Part shown: positions 47,493-55,942 of the stretch, in pieces
Layout: each line of letters opens with the position of its first letter
How positions within the stretch are numbered: the first letter of the stretch is position 1
Assembly (NCBI GenBank): GCA_945867815.1
Contig: CAMBIX010000004.1
Location: 124,001-188,000, forward strand
Direction: 5' to 3'
DNA from: an uncultured Veillonellaceae bacterium
GTDB lineage: Bacteria; Bacillota; Negativicutes; Veillonellales; Veillonellaceae
DNA length: 64,000 nt
Program-made: the position numbers and the translations under genes
The notes under the pieces: model-generated
Databases searched by the model: none
The model's input: only the letters and a program-made list of their open reading frames with translations
What the model was told of the DNA's origin: nothing

Positions 47493-47984
47493 CTATGAAT
47501 GCGCTTCCGTATTCTCTCTTTTCTTAGTCTTACGTGCTTGACGACGCTCTTTAAAGAAATCTTTCATAATCTGACTACATTCATCCGCTAATACGCCAGC
47601 TCGAATCTCTGGTTCATGATTTAACTGTGGATGAGTCAATACATTAAATAAAGACTCTACTGCACCGCCCTTATAATCGCTGCTACCATAAACAAGACGA
47701 TCAATCCGACTATTCATAATAGCACCCGCGCACATTGGACACGGCTCTATGGTAACATAAAGTGTACAGCCGGTCAACCGCCAACGAGCAAGCAATTGAC
47801 AAGCCTCACGAATAACTAGCATTTCGGCATGAGCTGTCGCATCCTTATCAAGCTCTCTACGATTATGATGACGAGAGATAATTTTTCCCTTGTGCACAAG
47901 TACAGCGCCTATAGGAATCTCTCCTTCAGCATAAGCCTGCTTTGCCTCCTCTAAGGCCTCTCTCATATACGCTTCATCTGTCAT
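47493..47984 (-). CDS. tadA: tRNA adenosine(34) deaminase
   Basis: Deaminates A34 of tRNA-Arg(ACG) to inosine. The zinc site is visible as HAEMLVI and PCPMCAGAIM. ATG 47984 (MTDEAYMREAL) has AGGA 8 nt upstream and is preferred to the ATG at 48002, which lies too close to a terminator stem. About 163 aa. It is followed closely by tRNA-Ser(CGA). Confidence 0.95.
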   Translation of the reverse strand: MTDEAYMREALEEAKQAYAEGEIPIGAVLVHKGKIISRHHNRRELDKDATAHAEMLVIREACQLLARWRLTGCTLYVTIEPCPMCAGAIMNSRIDRLVYGSSDYKGGAVESLFNVLTHPQLNHEPEIRAGVLADECSQIMKDFFKERRQARKTKKRENTEAHS

Positions 47985-48009
47985 CGTCTCATTCCTATCC
48001 ATCACATAA

Positions 48010-48055
48010 AAAACTACCAGAGACTATTCATTTCACCATAATCTCTGGTAGTTTT
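48010..48055 (-). terminator. Hairpin terminator between ridA and tadA
   Basis: AAAACTACCAGAGA pairs perfectly with TCTCTGGTAGTTTT, 18-nt loop. Confidence 0.8.
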
Positions 48056-48168
48056 GTTAAAAATAGTAACAAAGATAAGCCTAGCTCTTACTTATGGTAT
48101 CAGCTTATACTGCACATTCTTAAATAAGCTTACCACAAATAAACTAACACAAAATATCCGCTTATCCA

Positions 48169-48576
48169 TTAAACCCCATAATCACCTAAGGAGAAATTTT
48201 CATGGCCATAAGCCAAAGCTACCACTTCCACTTCAGCAAGCATACCTGCAGGTAATTCTTTAACAGCGACACAACTACGAGCCGGTTTACCAACAAAATA
48301 CTGGCCATAAATCTTATTGAAAGCTTCAAAATCTGACATGTTAGCTAAGAAGCAAGTTGTCTTAACAACCTTATGTACATCTGTACCCGCTTCCGTTAAA
48401 ATAGCATCAATATTTTGCATAATCTGCTGGGTCTGTTCTTCAATAGTAGTACCAGCCTTACCTGTTGCTGGATCAATTCCAATTTGACCAGATAAGTAAA
48501 TAATCCCGTTTGTCTGAATCGCTTGTGAATAAGGACCTAATGCCTTCGGCGCTTTATCTGTATGAATAACTTTCAT
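48169..48576 (-). CDS. ridA: RidA family reactive-intermediate deaminase
   Basis: Hydrolyses reactive enamine/imine products of PLP enzymes such as threonine dehydratase. The 135-aa protein shows GPYSQAI near residue 15, LSGQIGIDPATG near 29, and the substrate-binding arginine in ARSCVAVKELP near 105 with the final EVEVVALA. Standalone gene with its own terminator. Confidence 0.95.
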   Translation of the reverse strand: MKVIHTDKAPKALGPYSQAIQTNGIIYLSGQIGIDPATGKAGTTIEEQTQQIMQNIDAILTEAGTDVHKVVKTTCFLANMSDFEAFNKIYGQYFVGKPARSCVAVKELPAGMLAEVEVVALAYGHENFSLGDYGV

Positions 48577-48719
48577 AATGTGCCTCCTTATATAACAGAA
48601 ATCTCTCTTTTTTTATTATATACTATTTTTGATAAATACATAACACTTACTACTTATATTATGCAACAAAATCAATAAATTTATATTTCCATACTACAAG
48701 TAAAACGGAGGTTCCTCTC

Positions 48720-49247
48720 ATGGCAATAAGCAACTTATACAAAACAAGCTTTTCTATCCCTACTCTAGGCCTTCTACATGCCTTCAGCAACGGTCTAGCC
48801 TTAACAGGGCTTGCCTTTCCCAGCCAGCTAGATAAAAACAAAGACTATAATACCTACACGAGTATAGCCTACCAAGACCTACCTGTATTCGCAAGCACCT
48901 ACCACTGGTTAGTCACCTATGCCAAAGGCTTAGAACCCCAATTCTTACCACCTCTTGATTACTCTTCTGGTACAGCTTTTCGTAAAGCTGTTTGGTCAGC
49001 TCTATTAGCTATTCCTTACGGACAGACTCGCACCTATGGGCAATTAGCCCAGCAAGTGTACGGGCAAACGCCCAAAGGATTCATGGCACGTGCCATTGGT
49101 AGTGCAGTGGGACATAACCCGATTGCCATTATTATCCCTTGTCACCGCATTATCGGTGCAGACCATTCATTAACAGGTTATACTGGTGGCATCACTATTA
49201 AGCGTCAGCTTCTTGCGCTCGAAGGAAGTTATCCTTTTTCAAAATAA
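48720..49247 (+). CDS. ogt: Methylated-DNA--protein-cysteine methyltransferase
   Basis: Removes methyl groups from O6-methylguanine in DNA by transfer to its own cysteine. The acceptor Cys141 is in IIIPCHRIIG, the helix-turn-helix arginine finger is in YGQLAQQVYG and the Asn hinge in VGHNPIA. 175 aa with a short N-terminal domain, typical of Ogt. GGAGG precedes the ATG by 8 nt. Confidence 0.95.
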   Translation: MAISNLYKTSFSIPTLGLLHAFSNGLALTGLAFPSQLDKNKDYNTYTSIAYQDLPVFASTYHWLVTYAKGLEPQFLPPLDYSSGTAFRKAVWSALLAIPYGQTRTYGQLAQQVYGQTPKGFMARAIGSAVGHNPIAIIIPCHRIIGADHSLTGYTGGITIKRQLLALEGSYPFSK

Positions 49248-49265
49248 GCAATTTTCTATTTAAAG

Positions 49266-50465
49266 CTACTTAAAGCTGCTAATCATAGAATTAAATACAG
49301 GTGTAAAGTAGCCGCGTTCTGTATCAGAAGTTACAAACACATACATAGTCGGCTGCGGTGCCGTTATAATGCCTGCCATTTTAACAAAGAAAGGCATTTC
49401 AAAGCCATTTACATTCGCAATGACACGAGTACCACAAGTAATTGTTTGATAAGCCGTATTTGGCACAACAACAACAGGTTCCAAATCAATTAACTGTACC
49501 TTAGCTTGGATCTGATTACCTGGGCGACTTTCCATACGAGCAATGGCTTGATTAATCGTATCTTGCAATTTAGGCATCTGGTCATTCATAAAAGCCGTCA
49601 TAAATTTCAACTGCATCTGATTAATACCCTGTGGCTGCTGTTTAAAATTCTTAATTTCTTTTGACTTAGCGAACAAAGAAGCATGTACTGGCATACCTGG
49701 CGCCATCATCGGAAAGGCTGGCAACTGAAAAGCAAATACACTAGCTGTATTATAACCAGTAGCTGTCTTACCCGTTAATTCATAATAATCATATTTTGTA
49801 CCAAATTGACCAATCAAATCTTTCATGAAAGCCGCCCCATTCATTGGGTCCATGAAATGGCGATTATGGAACTGACCTTGTTTATGACCTACCCGATTCG
49901 CATGGTCTTTGTGATACTTATAAGCCCCCATATGTTTCTTGTGGTGCTTTTGCTGATCCGCTGGTGCTTTTACATTTAATAGTTGCTTACCATCAATCTT
50001 TTCCACTGGTCCTACTGGTCCTAACGGTCCCATACCTGGTATTGGTTCAATACGATTCAACTGTTCTGAATGGCCTGCCTTATCCGATGGTGCTTGTGTA
50101 TGAATTAATGTTTTTCCATTAATCTTTTCCACTGGTCCCACGGGGCCTAGGCCTTTTGGAAAATGGTGCTTAACTTCTTTACCATCTTTTTTCTGAGCTT
50201 CCTGCGCATAGCGATCAGCACTAATCATAGCTGAATCTTTTAAATACTGTCCAGTTGCCGTTTTAGAAAAGTTCGTTAAAATAACACCTGCTGGCACCTG
50301 CATAGTACCACCAACAACAGTCGCTGTATTACCTTCTGTCGTTGCTATCTGATTAACAATAATTGGTGTTGTCACTGTATTCACTGATGCCGCTTGTGCA
50401 GGCACACTCAAGCCCATAGTTACTGCTGTTGCTGCCATAACAGCCATTGTCTTCCACGATTTCAT
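49266..50465 (-). CDS. Exported His-rich protein with GPVGPVEKI repeats, unknown function
   Basis: A roughly 399-aa secreted protein. ATG 50465 gives a clean Sec signal peptide ending VPAQAA. The mature protein has an N-terminal beta-rich part (GTMQVPAGVILTNFS), then two copies of a repeat of about 45 residues built on GPVGPVEKI-G-K and AP-D, and a histidine-rich segment (HHKKHMGAYKYHKDHA). The C-terminal domain ends ERGYFTPVFNSMISSFK, like PsbP/DUF1795-type exported domains. It shares N-terminal layout with the protein encoded just upstream. No family recognised with confidence. Confidence 0.75.
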   Translation of the reverse strand: MKSWKTMAVMAATAVTMGLSVPAQAASVNTVTTPIIVNQIATTEGNTATVVGGTMQVPAGVILTNFSKTATGQYLKDSAMISADRYAQEAQKKDGKEVKHHFPKGLGPVGPVEKINGKTLIHTQAPSDKAGHSEQLNRIEPIPGMGPLGPVGPVEKIDGKQLLNVKAPADQQKHHKKHMGAYKYHKDHANRVGHKQGQFHNRHFMDPMNGAAFMKDLIGQFGTKYDYYELTGKTATGYNTASVFAFQLPAFPMMAPGMPVHASLFAKSKEIKNFKQQPQGINQMQLKFMTAFMNDQMPKLQDTINQAIARMESRPGNQIQAKVQLIDLEPVVVVPNTAYQTITCGTRVIANVNGFEMPFFVKMAGIITAPQPTMYVFVTSDTERGYFTPVFNSMISSFK

Positions 50466-50485
50466 ATATCTAGTTACCTCCACTC

Positions 50486-51301
50486 TTATTGAATACCCCA
50501 TGCTGTTTTTACCACATTATACCAGTAAGCATAGTCATGTTGATTTGTATCAACAACTGTAATCACACGCCCTGTATTGGTCTGTTGTTGTAAAACAATA
50601 AGAGCTACTGGCGAATATAAACCATCTTTAATCTTCGTCACACGCACGGTACTAATATAGACAGGCCCTACATTCGACTGCACTTTTTTAGATGGGCTAT
50701 ATTCACTAATATCATAAGAAACATCTTTGCCCATGGCATCATAATACTTACTAAGTAAATCTTGCTGTTCCTTCATGGATTGAGGATCATAAGTCGCACT
50801 ACGCTGTAAAAAGCTGCCAACTAAGCCGTCGCTAATTCGATTAAAGGTGTCCAACTGTTTTTGTAGCTCTTTAGCATTCGTTGCGCCACCAATATCTTTT
50901 GGCTGCCCTGTTGCCGATGTATCTTTTAAGGTATAGACCATAGCTGTTGTATGGCCTTCATTTGTAACGCCCTGCAATTGATAAATATTTAACGTATCTA
51001 TTACTTTTTGTGCCTTATCGACGCCAGCAATCGCATTTTTTACCTGCTGTGCCGTTAAACTTGGAGTGACTTGCATTTGTGCTGTTGATAAACTCTTATT
51101 AACACTTTCACGAATACGCTTCATCAAATCAACCGATCCCTGTGGGGTTTCTACCTGTTCTGCATTAAAAACGGTAATGCCTGTAGGCATATTCACTGTC
51201 TGATTACCTGCTGTCGTTACCGAATCAGCCCATACCGGTGTAGCCAATACACAGGCAGCCGCTGCGGTTACCAAGCCTTTACGCAAACTCTGTAGTTTCA
51301 T
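50486..51301 (-). CDS. Exported protein paired with the His-rich protein, unknown function
   Basis: A 271-aa protein with a Sec signal peptide cut after TPVWA. The mature N-terminus (NQTVNMPTGITVFNAEQ) is similar to that of the downstream protein (GTMQVPAGVILTNF), so the two may be paralogues. The C-terminal half has beta strands (VYISTVRVTKIKDGLYSP, LIVLQQQTNTGRVITVVD). AGGAGG precedes the ATG. The two genes are 20 bp apart and surely cotranscribed. Probably periplasmic or envelope-located. Confidence 0.75.
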   Translation of the reverse strand: MKLQSLRKGLVTAAAACVLATPVWADSVTTAGNQTVNMPTGITVFNAEQVETPQGSVDLMKRIRESVNKSLSTAQMQVTPSLTAQQVKNAIAGVDKAQKVIDTLNIYQLQGVTNEGHTTAMVYTLKDTSATGQPKDIGGATNAKELQKQLDTFNRISDGLVGSFLQRSATYDPQSMKEQQDLLSKYYDAMGKDVSYDISEYSPSKKVQSNVGPVYISTVRVTKIKDGLYSPVALIVLQQQTNTGRVITVVDTNQHDYAYWYNVVKTAWGIQ

Positions 51302-51622
51302 AGTCTTCCTCCTAACACTCTTCTCTTATAAAGAAAACAAGCCCTATGTTATAATACATTTCGTAACTACCTACTAGATTCTATATTCTTATAATTAATT
51401 CCTACTAATTTATAAGTCTCATTGCCGGTTACTATAAACTGACTATATTAATATTTCATGAAGAACTATCCGTAGTTAGTCGTCTCTCCACCTTGGATTT
51501 TCAATTTATATACTGTACAAAGGCTGTCTTTTCACTATATTTCTTTCTTGAAAATGAACAGTTTTATTGTATCTAATCTACATTAATTTTTCTTAAACAA
51601 ATCAACTAAAAGAGGTTATCCT
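51302..51622. other. Divergent gene-free spacer before menA
   Basis: AT-rich. No gene was found on either strand. Promoters for both directions must lie here, but I could not assign convincing -35/-10 pairs. Confidence 0.4.
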
Positions 51623-52522
51623 ATGAACACCATTCAATTTATCCGTCTAACCCGTCCACGAACCCTAGCCGCCAGCCTAGGTCCCGTTATCTTAGGAGCT
51701 GCTTTTGGGGCCAGCCAATTTCCCCTCGCACAAAATATAGCCTTATCTTTCCTTTATACCTTGGCCATCCTCACCTGTGTTATGTGTGCCCAAATTGCTG
51801 CCAATATATGGAATGAATATTTTGACTACAAATCCGGTCTTGACTTAAAACAAGCTGCGGGCAACAGCGGTTCTATTGTTCGTGACGGCCTATCCCCCGC
51901 CTTAATAAAAAAATTGGGTCTATACGTTTCTATTATCCCCCTCATCATTGGCTTCTTCCTATCAGCAGCCATCACTTGGTGGTACCTGCCTATAGGCGCC
52001 TTTTGTATTCTGATTAGCATTATTTATTCAGCTGGTCCCTATCCCCTGTCTAGAACGCCCTTTGGCGAACTGGCTTCCGGTCTTGCTATGGGCTTTGCCA
52101 TTGTATGCATTACCATCTACGCTTGGGCTGGCATCTTAACCGCAACCTACCTTATCCCTGCTATTCCTTCCATGCTACTGGTAGGCGCTATTATGACAAC
52201 AAATAATCTAAGAGACTATGCAAATGACCTTGCTCATGGTCGACATACCTTAGTCATATTGCTTGGTGAAAGCAAAGGGCTGTGCTTCCTAGGCAGCCTC
52301 TTTATCTTCTCCTGTTTATGGCTTAGTGCCTTTATTGCCCTTGCTCACCTATCCCTATGGACTCTACTTGCCTGGATAAGCTTACTACCTGCTTATAAGT
52401 CCATTCATATTCTTAACCAATACGCTGACAGTCTAATGATGAATCAAGCCATGAAATTCACATCCATAGCGACCATGCTCTATCATATTCTATTCGCCAT
52501 AGGTTTACTGCTTGGCCTTTAA
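51623..52522 (+). CDS. menA: 1,4-dihydroxy-2-naphthoate prenyltransferase
   Basis: A UbiA-family membrane prenyltransferase of 299 aa that attaches the isoprenoid tail in menaquinone synthesis. The first Asp-rich site is NIWNEYFDYKSGLD near residue 62 and the second is NNLRDYANDLAHGRHT near 193, with about eight membrane helices. TRPRTLAASLGPVILG at the start is typical of MenA. No other men genes are in the window. Confidence 0.9.
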   Translation: MNTIQFIRLTRPRTLAASLGPVILGAAFGASQFPLAQNIALSFLYTLAILTCVMCAQIAANIWNEYFDYKSGLDLKQAAGNSGSIVRDGLSPALIKKLGLYVSIIPLIIGFFLSAAITWWYLPIGAFCILISIIYSAGPYPLSRTPFGELASGLAMGFAIVCITIYAWAGILTATYLIPAIPSMLLVGAIMTTNNLRDYANDLAHGRHTLVILLGESKGLCFLGSLFIFSCLWLSAFIALAHLSLWTLLAWISLLPAYKSIHILNQYADSLMMNQAMKFTSIATMLYHILFAIGLLLGL

Positions 52523-52560
52523 TATTTGTCTACTCATATTAAACTTTTTTACATTTGCGC

Positions 52561-52589
52561 TTTACACGATAAAGCAAACCTGTTATACT
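52561..52589 (+). promoter_or_regulatory. Promoter of the SAM riboswitch/metQ unit
   Basis: TTTACA, 17-bp spacer, TATACT, about 20 bp ahead of the riboswitch. Confidence 0.8.
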
Positions 52590-52607
52590 GTAAAAAATCA
52601 AATAACT

Positions 52608-52697
52608 CATTATCAAGAGTGATTGAGGGACGGGCCCTATGAAATCCAGCAACCATACGATGGTGCTAATTCCCGCGGTGTGTAGCCGGCAGATAAT
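52608..52697 (+). ncRNA. SAM-I (S-box) riboswitch
   Basis: Conserved core is visible: TTATCAAGAG...GAGGGACGGGCCC, then TGAAATCCAGCAACC, GGTGCTAATTCC and closing AGATAA pairing with TTATC. SAM binding is expected to favour the terminator just downstream and shut off metQ. Confidence 0.95.
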
Positions 52698-52698
52698 A

Positions 52699-52738
52699 CT
52701 AAAAGCGACGCACGCAGGGCGCCGCTTTTTTTATTTTT
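52699..52738 (+). terminator. Riboswitch-controlled intrinsic terminator
   Basis: AAAAGCGACGC/GGCGCCGCTTTT stem followed by a T-rich run, between the SAM-I aptamer and metQ. Confidence 0.85.
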
Positions 52739-52762
52739 CTATTATTTTGAGGGAGGACACAT

Positions 52763-53575
52763 ATGAAAAAACTCTGGTTAGCAGCTTGCACCGCTATTTT
52801 AGGTGCCGCCTTATTAGTAGCTGGTTGTGGCAACAGCAGCTCCGGTTCATCTGGCGATAAAGTATTAAAAGTAGGAGCTACTGCTGTACCCCATGCAGAA
52901 ATCTTACAACAAGTAAAACCTATCTTAGCTAAGGAAGGTATTAAATTAGATATTGTTGAATTTAGCGACTATGTTCAACCTAACCAAGCCTTAGCTGATA
53001 AAGATTTAGATGCTAATTTCTTCCAGCACAAACCATACTTAGATGAATTTAACAAGACGCATGGTACAGACTTAGTCATTGCTGGTAAGGTTCACATCGA
53101 ACCAATGGGCATCTATTCTAAATCCATTAAAAACATTAAAGATGTGCCTAACGGCGCTAAAGTAGCCATTCCTAACGACCCAACTAACGGGGGGCGCGCT
53201 CTTCTATTGTTGCAAAAAGCTGGCTTAATTACTCTTAAACCAGGCACAGGTACCAATGCAACAAAAGCAGATATTGCTAGTAATCCAAAGAATTTACAAA
53301 TTATCGAATTGGATGCACCACAATTGCCTCGTAGCCTAGACGATGCTGCCTTAGCTATTATCAATACAAACTATGCCTTGCAGGCTGGTTTAAATCCAAC
53401 TAAGGACGCTTTAGTTATTGAAGATAAAAGTTCACCATACGCTAACGTAGTTGTTGTTCGTAATGGCGAACAAAACAATCCGGAAATTAAAAAGTTAATT
53501 GAAGCTTTGAATTCTCCACAAATTAAACAATTTATTGAAGAACATTATAAAGGGGCTATTGTACCAGCCTTCTAA
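52763..53575 (+). CDS. metQ: Methionine ABC transporter substrate-binding lipoprotein
   Basis: An NLPA/MetQ family lipoprotein of 270 aa that binds methionine for the MetNI importer. Lipobox LLVAGC (Cys22). Family motifs are KVGATAVPHAEIL, DANFFQHKPYLDEF near residue 90 and IPNDPTNGGRAL near 137. GGGAGGAC precedes the ATG. It is the only gene under the SAM-I riboswitch here; metN and metI are not in the window. Confidence 0.96.
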   Translation: MKKLWLAACTAILGAALLVAGCGNSSSGSSGDKVLKVGATAVPHAEILQQVKPILAKEGIKLDIVEFSDYVQPNQALADKDLDANFFQHKPYLDEFNKTHGTDLVIAGKVHIEPMGIYSKSIKNIKDVPNGAKVAIPNDPTNGGRALLLLQKAGLITLKPGTGTNATKADIASNPKNLQIIELDAPQLPRSLDDAALAIINTNYALQAGLNPTKDALVIEDKSSPYANVVVVRNGEQNNPEIKKLIEALNSPQIKQFIEEHYKGAIVPAF

Positions 53576-53579
53576 AGAA

Positions 53580-53612
53580 AAAGGAGTTGTCTAAAAAGAC
53601 AGCTCCTTTATT
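53580..53612 (+). terminator. Terminator of metQ
   Basis: AAAGGAGTTGTCT pairs with AGACAGCTCCTTT (one G-U), 4-nt loop, T-rich end. Confidence 0.88.
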
Positions 53613-53729
53613 TTATATACCTATATAACTATTACAACTACGCCTTCTCGCGCTAGTATGTATTTTTTGCAGCAAGTATTAGCCACAAATAAAGTATTTC
53701 ATTTATTATGAATCGACTCTACTCTTTAT

Positions 53730-54350
53730 CTAAAAGAAAGACAGTTGTTCCCCTGCCCCCTTCGCCTCCTGCTTACGCCGCTGTTCATCCGTCAAAAAAG
53801 CATCCGATTTCACACCAATTTGAGATAATAAATCAGGCAGAGAGTCAACTGCTTCTTTTTTAGCCGCATCAATAGCAATACGAGCGCACGTCTCCGCATC
53901 ATCTAAGGCATAATGATGTTTAAATTCTATGCCCAAATAAGCTCCCACCGTATTAAGCTTATGATTAGCAAGATCCGGCCATACCTTACGAGATATTTTA
54001 ACAGTACAAGCATAGGTTAACTCTGGCCAATCCAAATGATAATACGATAAGGTCGAGCGCAAGACGCCTATATCAAAGCGCGCATTATGAGCCAAAACTA
54101 TATGTCCTTTTAAATAGTTTTCATAAATAGACGGCCATAATTTATCAAAGGTTGGTTTATCCGCCACTTCTTTTGGTTGTATACCATGGATGGCTGTACA
54201 CCCCGCATCAAACTGCATAAAGGGTGGATGAATCAAACTATAACCCTTCTTTACAATATCCCCGTCCTTAACTACGACCGCAGCCAAAGAAATGGCACTA
54301 TTAGGATACTTATTGGCCGTTTCAAAATCTATCGCTACAAAATCTAACAT
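53730..54350 (-). CDS. DEDDh 3'-5' exonuclease (DnaQ-like)
   Basis: A 206-aa single-domain exonuclease. The DEDDh residues lie in VAIDFETANK (near residue 5), VLAHNARFDIGVL (near 95) and HYALDDAETCA (near 145, with the final His). This group resembles the exonuclease domain of Pol III epsilon/PolC but stands alone. Likely in DNA or RNA trimming and repair; partner unknown. A short linker and a basic C-terminus follow the domain. Confidence 0.88.
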   Translation of the reverse strand: MLDFVAIDFETANKYPNSAISLAAVVVKDGDIVKKGYSLIHPPFMQFDAGCTAIHGIQPKEVADKPTFDKLWPSIYENYLKGHIVLAHNARFDIGVLRSTLSYYHLDWPELTYACTVKISRKVWPDLANHKLNTVGAYLGIEFKHHYALDDAETCARIAIDAAKKEAVDSLPDLLSQIGVKSDAFLTDEQRRKQEAKGAGEQLSFF

Positions 54351-54571
54351 ATATACCTCAATTCCCTTATATCAAAAGCATTCTTTTTACTAGGAACAAG
54401 CGCCTTATCTTTACACAGGTGCTTTCTTCCTATCCATGAGCTTTCAGCTGGATACCTATATAACTAAGGTCCACCTTTTCATTCATCTCAGCTAATTTAT
54501 TATACTATTCTATCTTGACTTTATAAATTCCTTTATGCAACAATAAACTGATAAGAAAAGGAGAGGATGTC

Positions 54572-55291
54572 ATGTCAGATAATCGACTTATTGTCGCTCT
54601 TGATGTACATTGCATGGACGACATGAAACAAATAGTAAACACACTCGGTTCTAGTGTATCTTTTTATAAAGTAGGCATGGAACTTTTCTATGCTGCTGGC
54701 GAACAAACTGTCACCTACTTACAAAAAGCTGGCAAATCTGTATTCTTAGATTTAAAATTACACGATATTCCTAATACAGTAGCCCAAGGCGTACGCTCAT
54801 TAACTCGCCTAGGTGCCAATCTAATTACCATACATGGTCAAGGTGGTCCTGTTATGATGCAAGCCGCTGCTGATGCCGCTCGTGACGAAGCCGCTAAGCT
54901 TGGTATCGACCGCCCCAAATTATTAGCTATTACTGTATTAACTAGCTTCGATGATAGTTCTTGGACCTCAATTGGCGGTCAGCTACCTATCCAGGATCAG
55001 GTGGTACGCCTAGCTAAACTAGCTAAGGCTAACCATATTGATGGTGTTGTCGCCTCGCCTTTAGAAGCTAAGGCCATAAAGGACGCATGCGGCTCCGATT
55101 TTCTCATTGTAACCCCTGGCATACGTCCGTCATTCGCTGCAACGAATGACCAAAAGCGAATTGCCTCACCAGCCAGTGCACTTGCTGACGGTGCTAAAAA
55201 GTTAGTTATCGGCCGTCCTATTACTAAGGCTGCTGATCCTATAGATGCTGTTCAACGTATTATTAAAGAAATGGAGTCTGTTCAACTATGA
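54572..55291 (+). CDS. pyrF: Orotidine 5'-phosphate decarboxylase
   Basis: Decarboxylates OMP to UMP, the last step of de novo pyrimidine synthesis. 239 aa, with the catalytic DLKLHDIPNTV near residue 61 and the phosphate-binding VTPGIRPS near 190 and VIGRPITKAADP near 217. AAAAGGAGAGG precedes the ATG. Its stop overlaps pyrE by 4 bp. Confidence 0.98.
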   Translation: MSDNRLIVALDVHCMDDMKQIVNTLGSSVSFYKVGMELFYAAGEQTVTYLQKAGKSVFLDLKLHDIPNTVAQGVRSLTRLGANLITIHGQGGPVMMQAAADAARDEAAKLGIDRPKLLAITVLTSFDDSSWTSIGGQLPIQDQVVRLAKLAKANHIDGVVASPLEAKAIKDACGSDFLIVTPGIRPSFAATNDQKRIASPASALADGAKKLVIGRPITKAADPIDAVQRIIKEMESVQL

Positions 55292-55875
55292 TGAAAGAAG
55301 AGGAAGTTAAACAATTATTACTTGATACCAAGGCTATCCTTGAAGGTCATTTTCTATTAACATCTGGCTTACATAGCCCTATGTATGTAGAAAAATTCAA
55401 TGTTTTGCAACATCCTAAATACACAGAAAAACTATGTCAAGAACTAGCAGAACGATTTAAAGATCAGAAGGTAGAACTAGTCATCGGCCCTATGACTGGT
55501 GGTATCTTACTTGCTCACGAAGTAGGCAAGGCACTGGGTACACGAGCTATCTTTACTGAACGTGAAAAAGGCGTTATGACCCTTCGCCGTGGGTTCCGTA
55601 TCGAACCAGGTACACGCGTGCTTATTGTCGAAGATATTGTAACAACTGGTGGCTCTGTTCGTGAAGTCGTAGACGTAGTAAAACAAAGCGGTGGCGAAAT
55701 TGTTGGTGTCGGCTTACTCGTTGACCGTAGCGGTGGCAAAGCTGAATTCGGCATTCCAAAAGACAAGGTACAAGCCTTATTGCACTTAACCGTCCCTACC
55801 TATCAGCCAGATGACTGCCCTCTTTGCAAAGAAGGCGTACCTATGACTGAACGAGGCAGTAAACACATTAAATAA
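55288..55875 (+). CDS. pyrE: Orotate phosphoribosyltransferase
   Basis: Joins orotate to PRPP to give OMP, the step before pyrF. The PRPP-binding signature VLIVEDIVTTGGSV is near residue 112. The 195-aa protein has a Cys-containing C-terminal tail (PDDCPLCKEGVP), as in the longer PyrE group of firmicutes. ATGATG overlap with pyrF means coupled translation. Confidence 0.97.
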   Translation: MMKEEEVKQLLLDTKAILEGHFLLTSGLHSPMYVEKFNVLQHPKYTEKLCQELAERFKDQKVELVIGPMTGGILLAHEVGKALGTRAIFTEREKGVMTLRRGFRIEPGTRVLIVEDIVTTGGSVREVVDVVKQSGGEIVGVGLLVDRSGGKAEFGIPKDKVQALLHLTVPTYQPDDCPLCKEGVPMTERGSKHIK

Positions 55876-55877
55876 TA

Positions 55878-55933
55878 AACCAATATAATAAAAAGGACAC
55901 AGCCTAGGCTGTGTCCTTTTTATTATATTGGTT
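55878..55933. terminator. Perfect 56-bp palindrome between pyrE and the carboxyltransferase gene
   Basis: Arms 55878-55905 and 55906-55933 are exact 28-bp complements with no loop in the DNA (centre AGCCT/AGGCT). GGACACAGCC/GGCTGTGTCC followed by T5 works as a terminator on both strands for the convergent genes. Confidence 0.9.
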
Positions 55934-55942
55934 ACCTAATTA

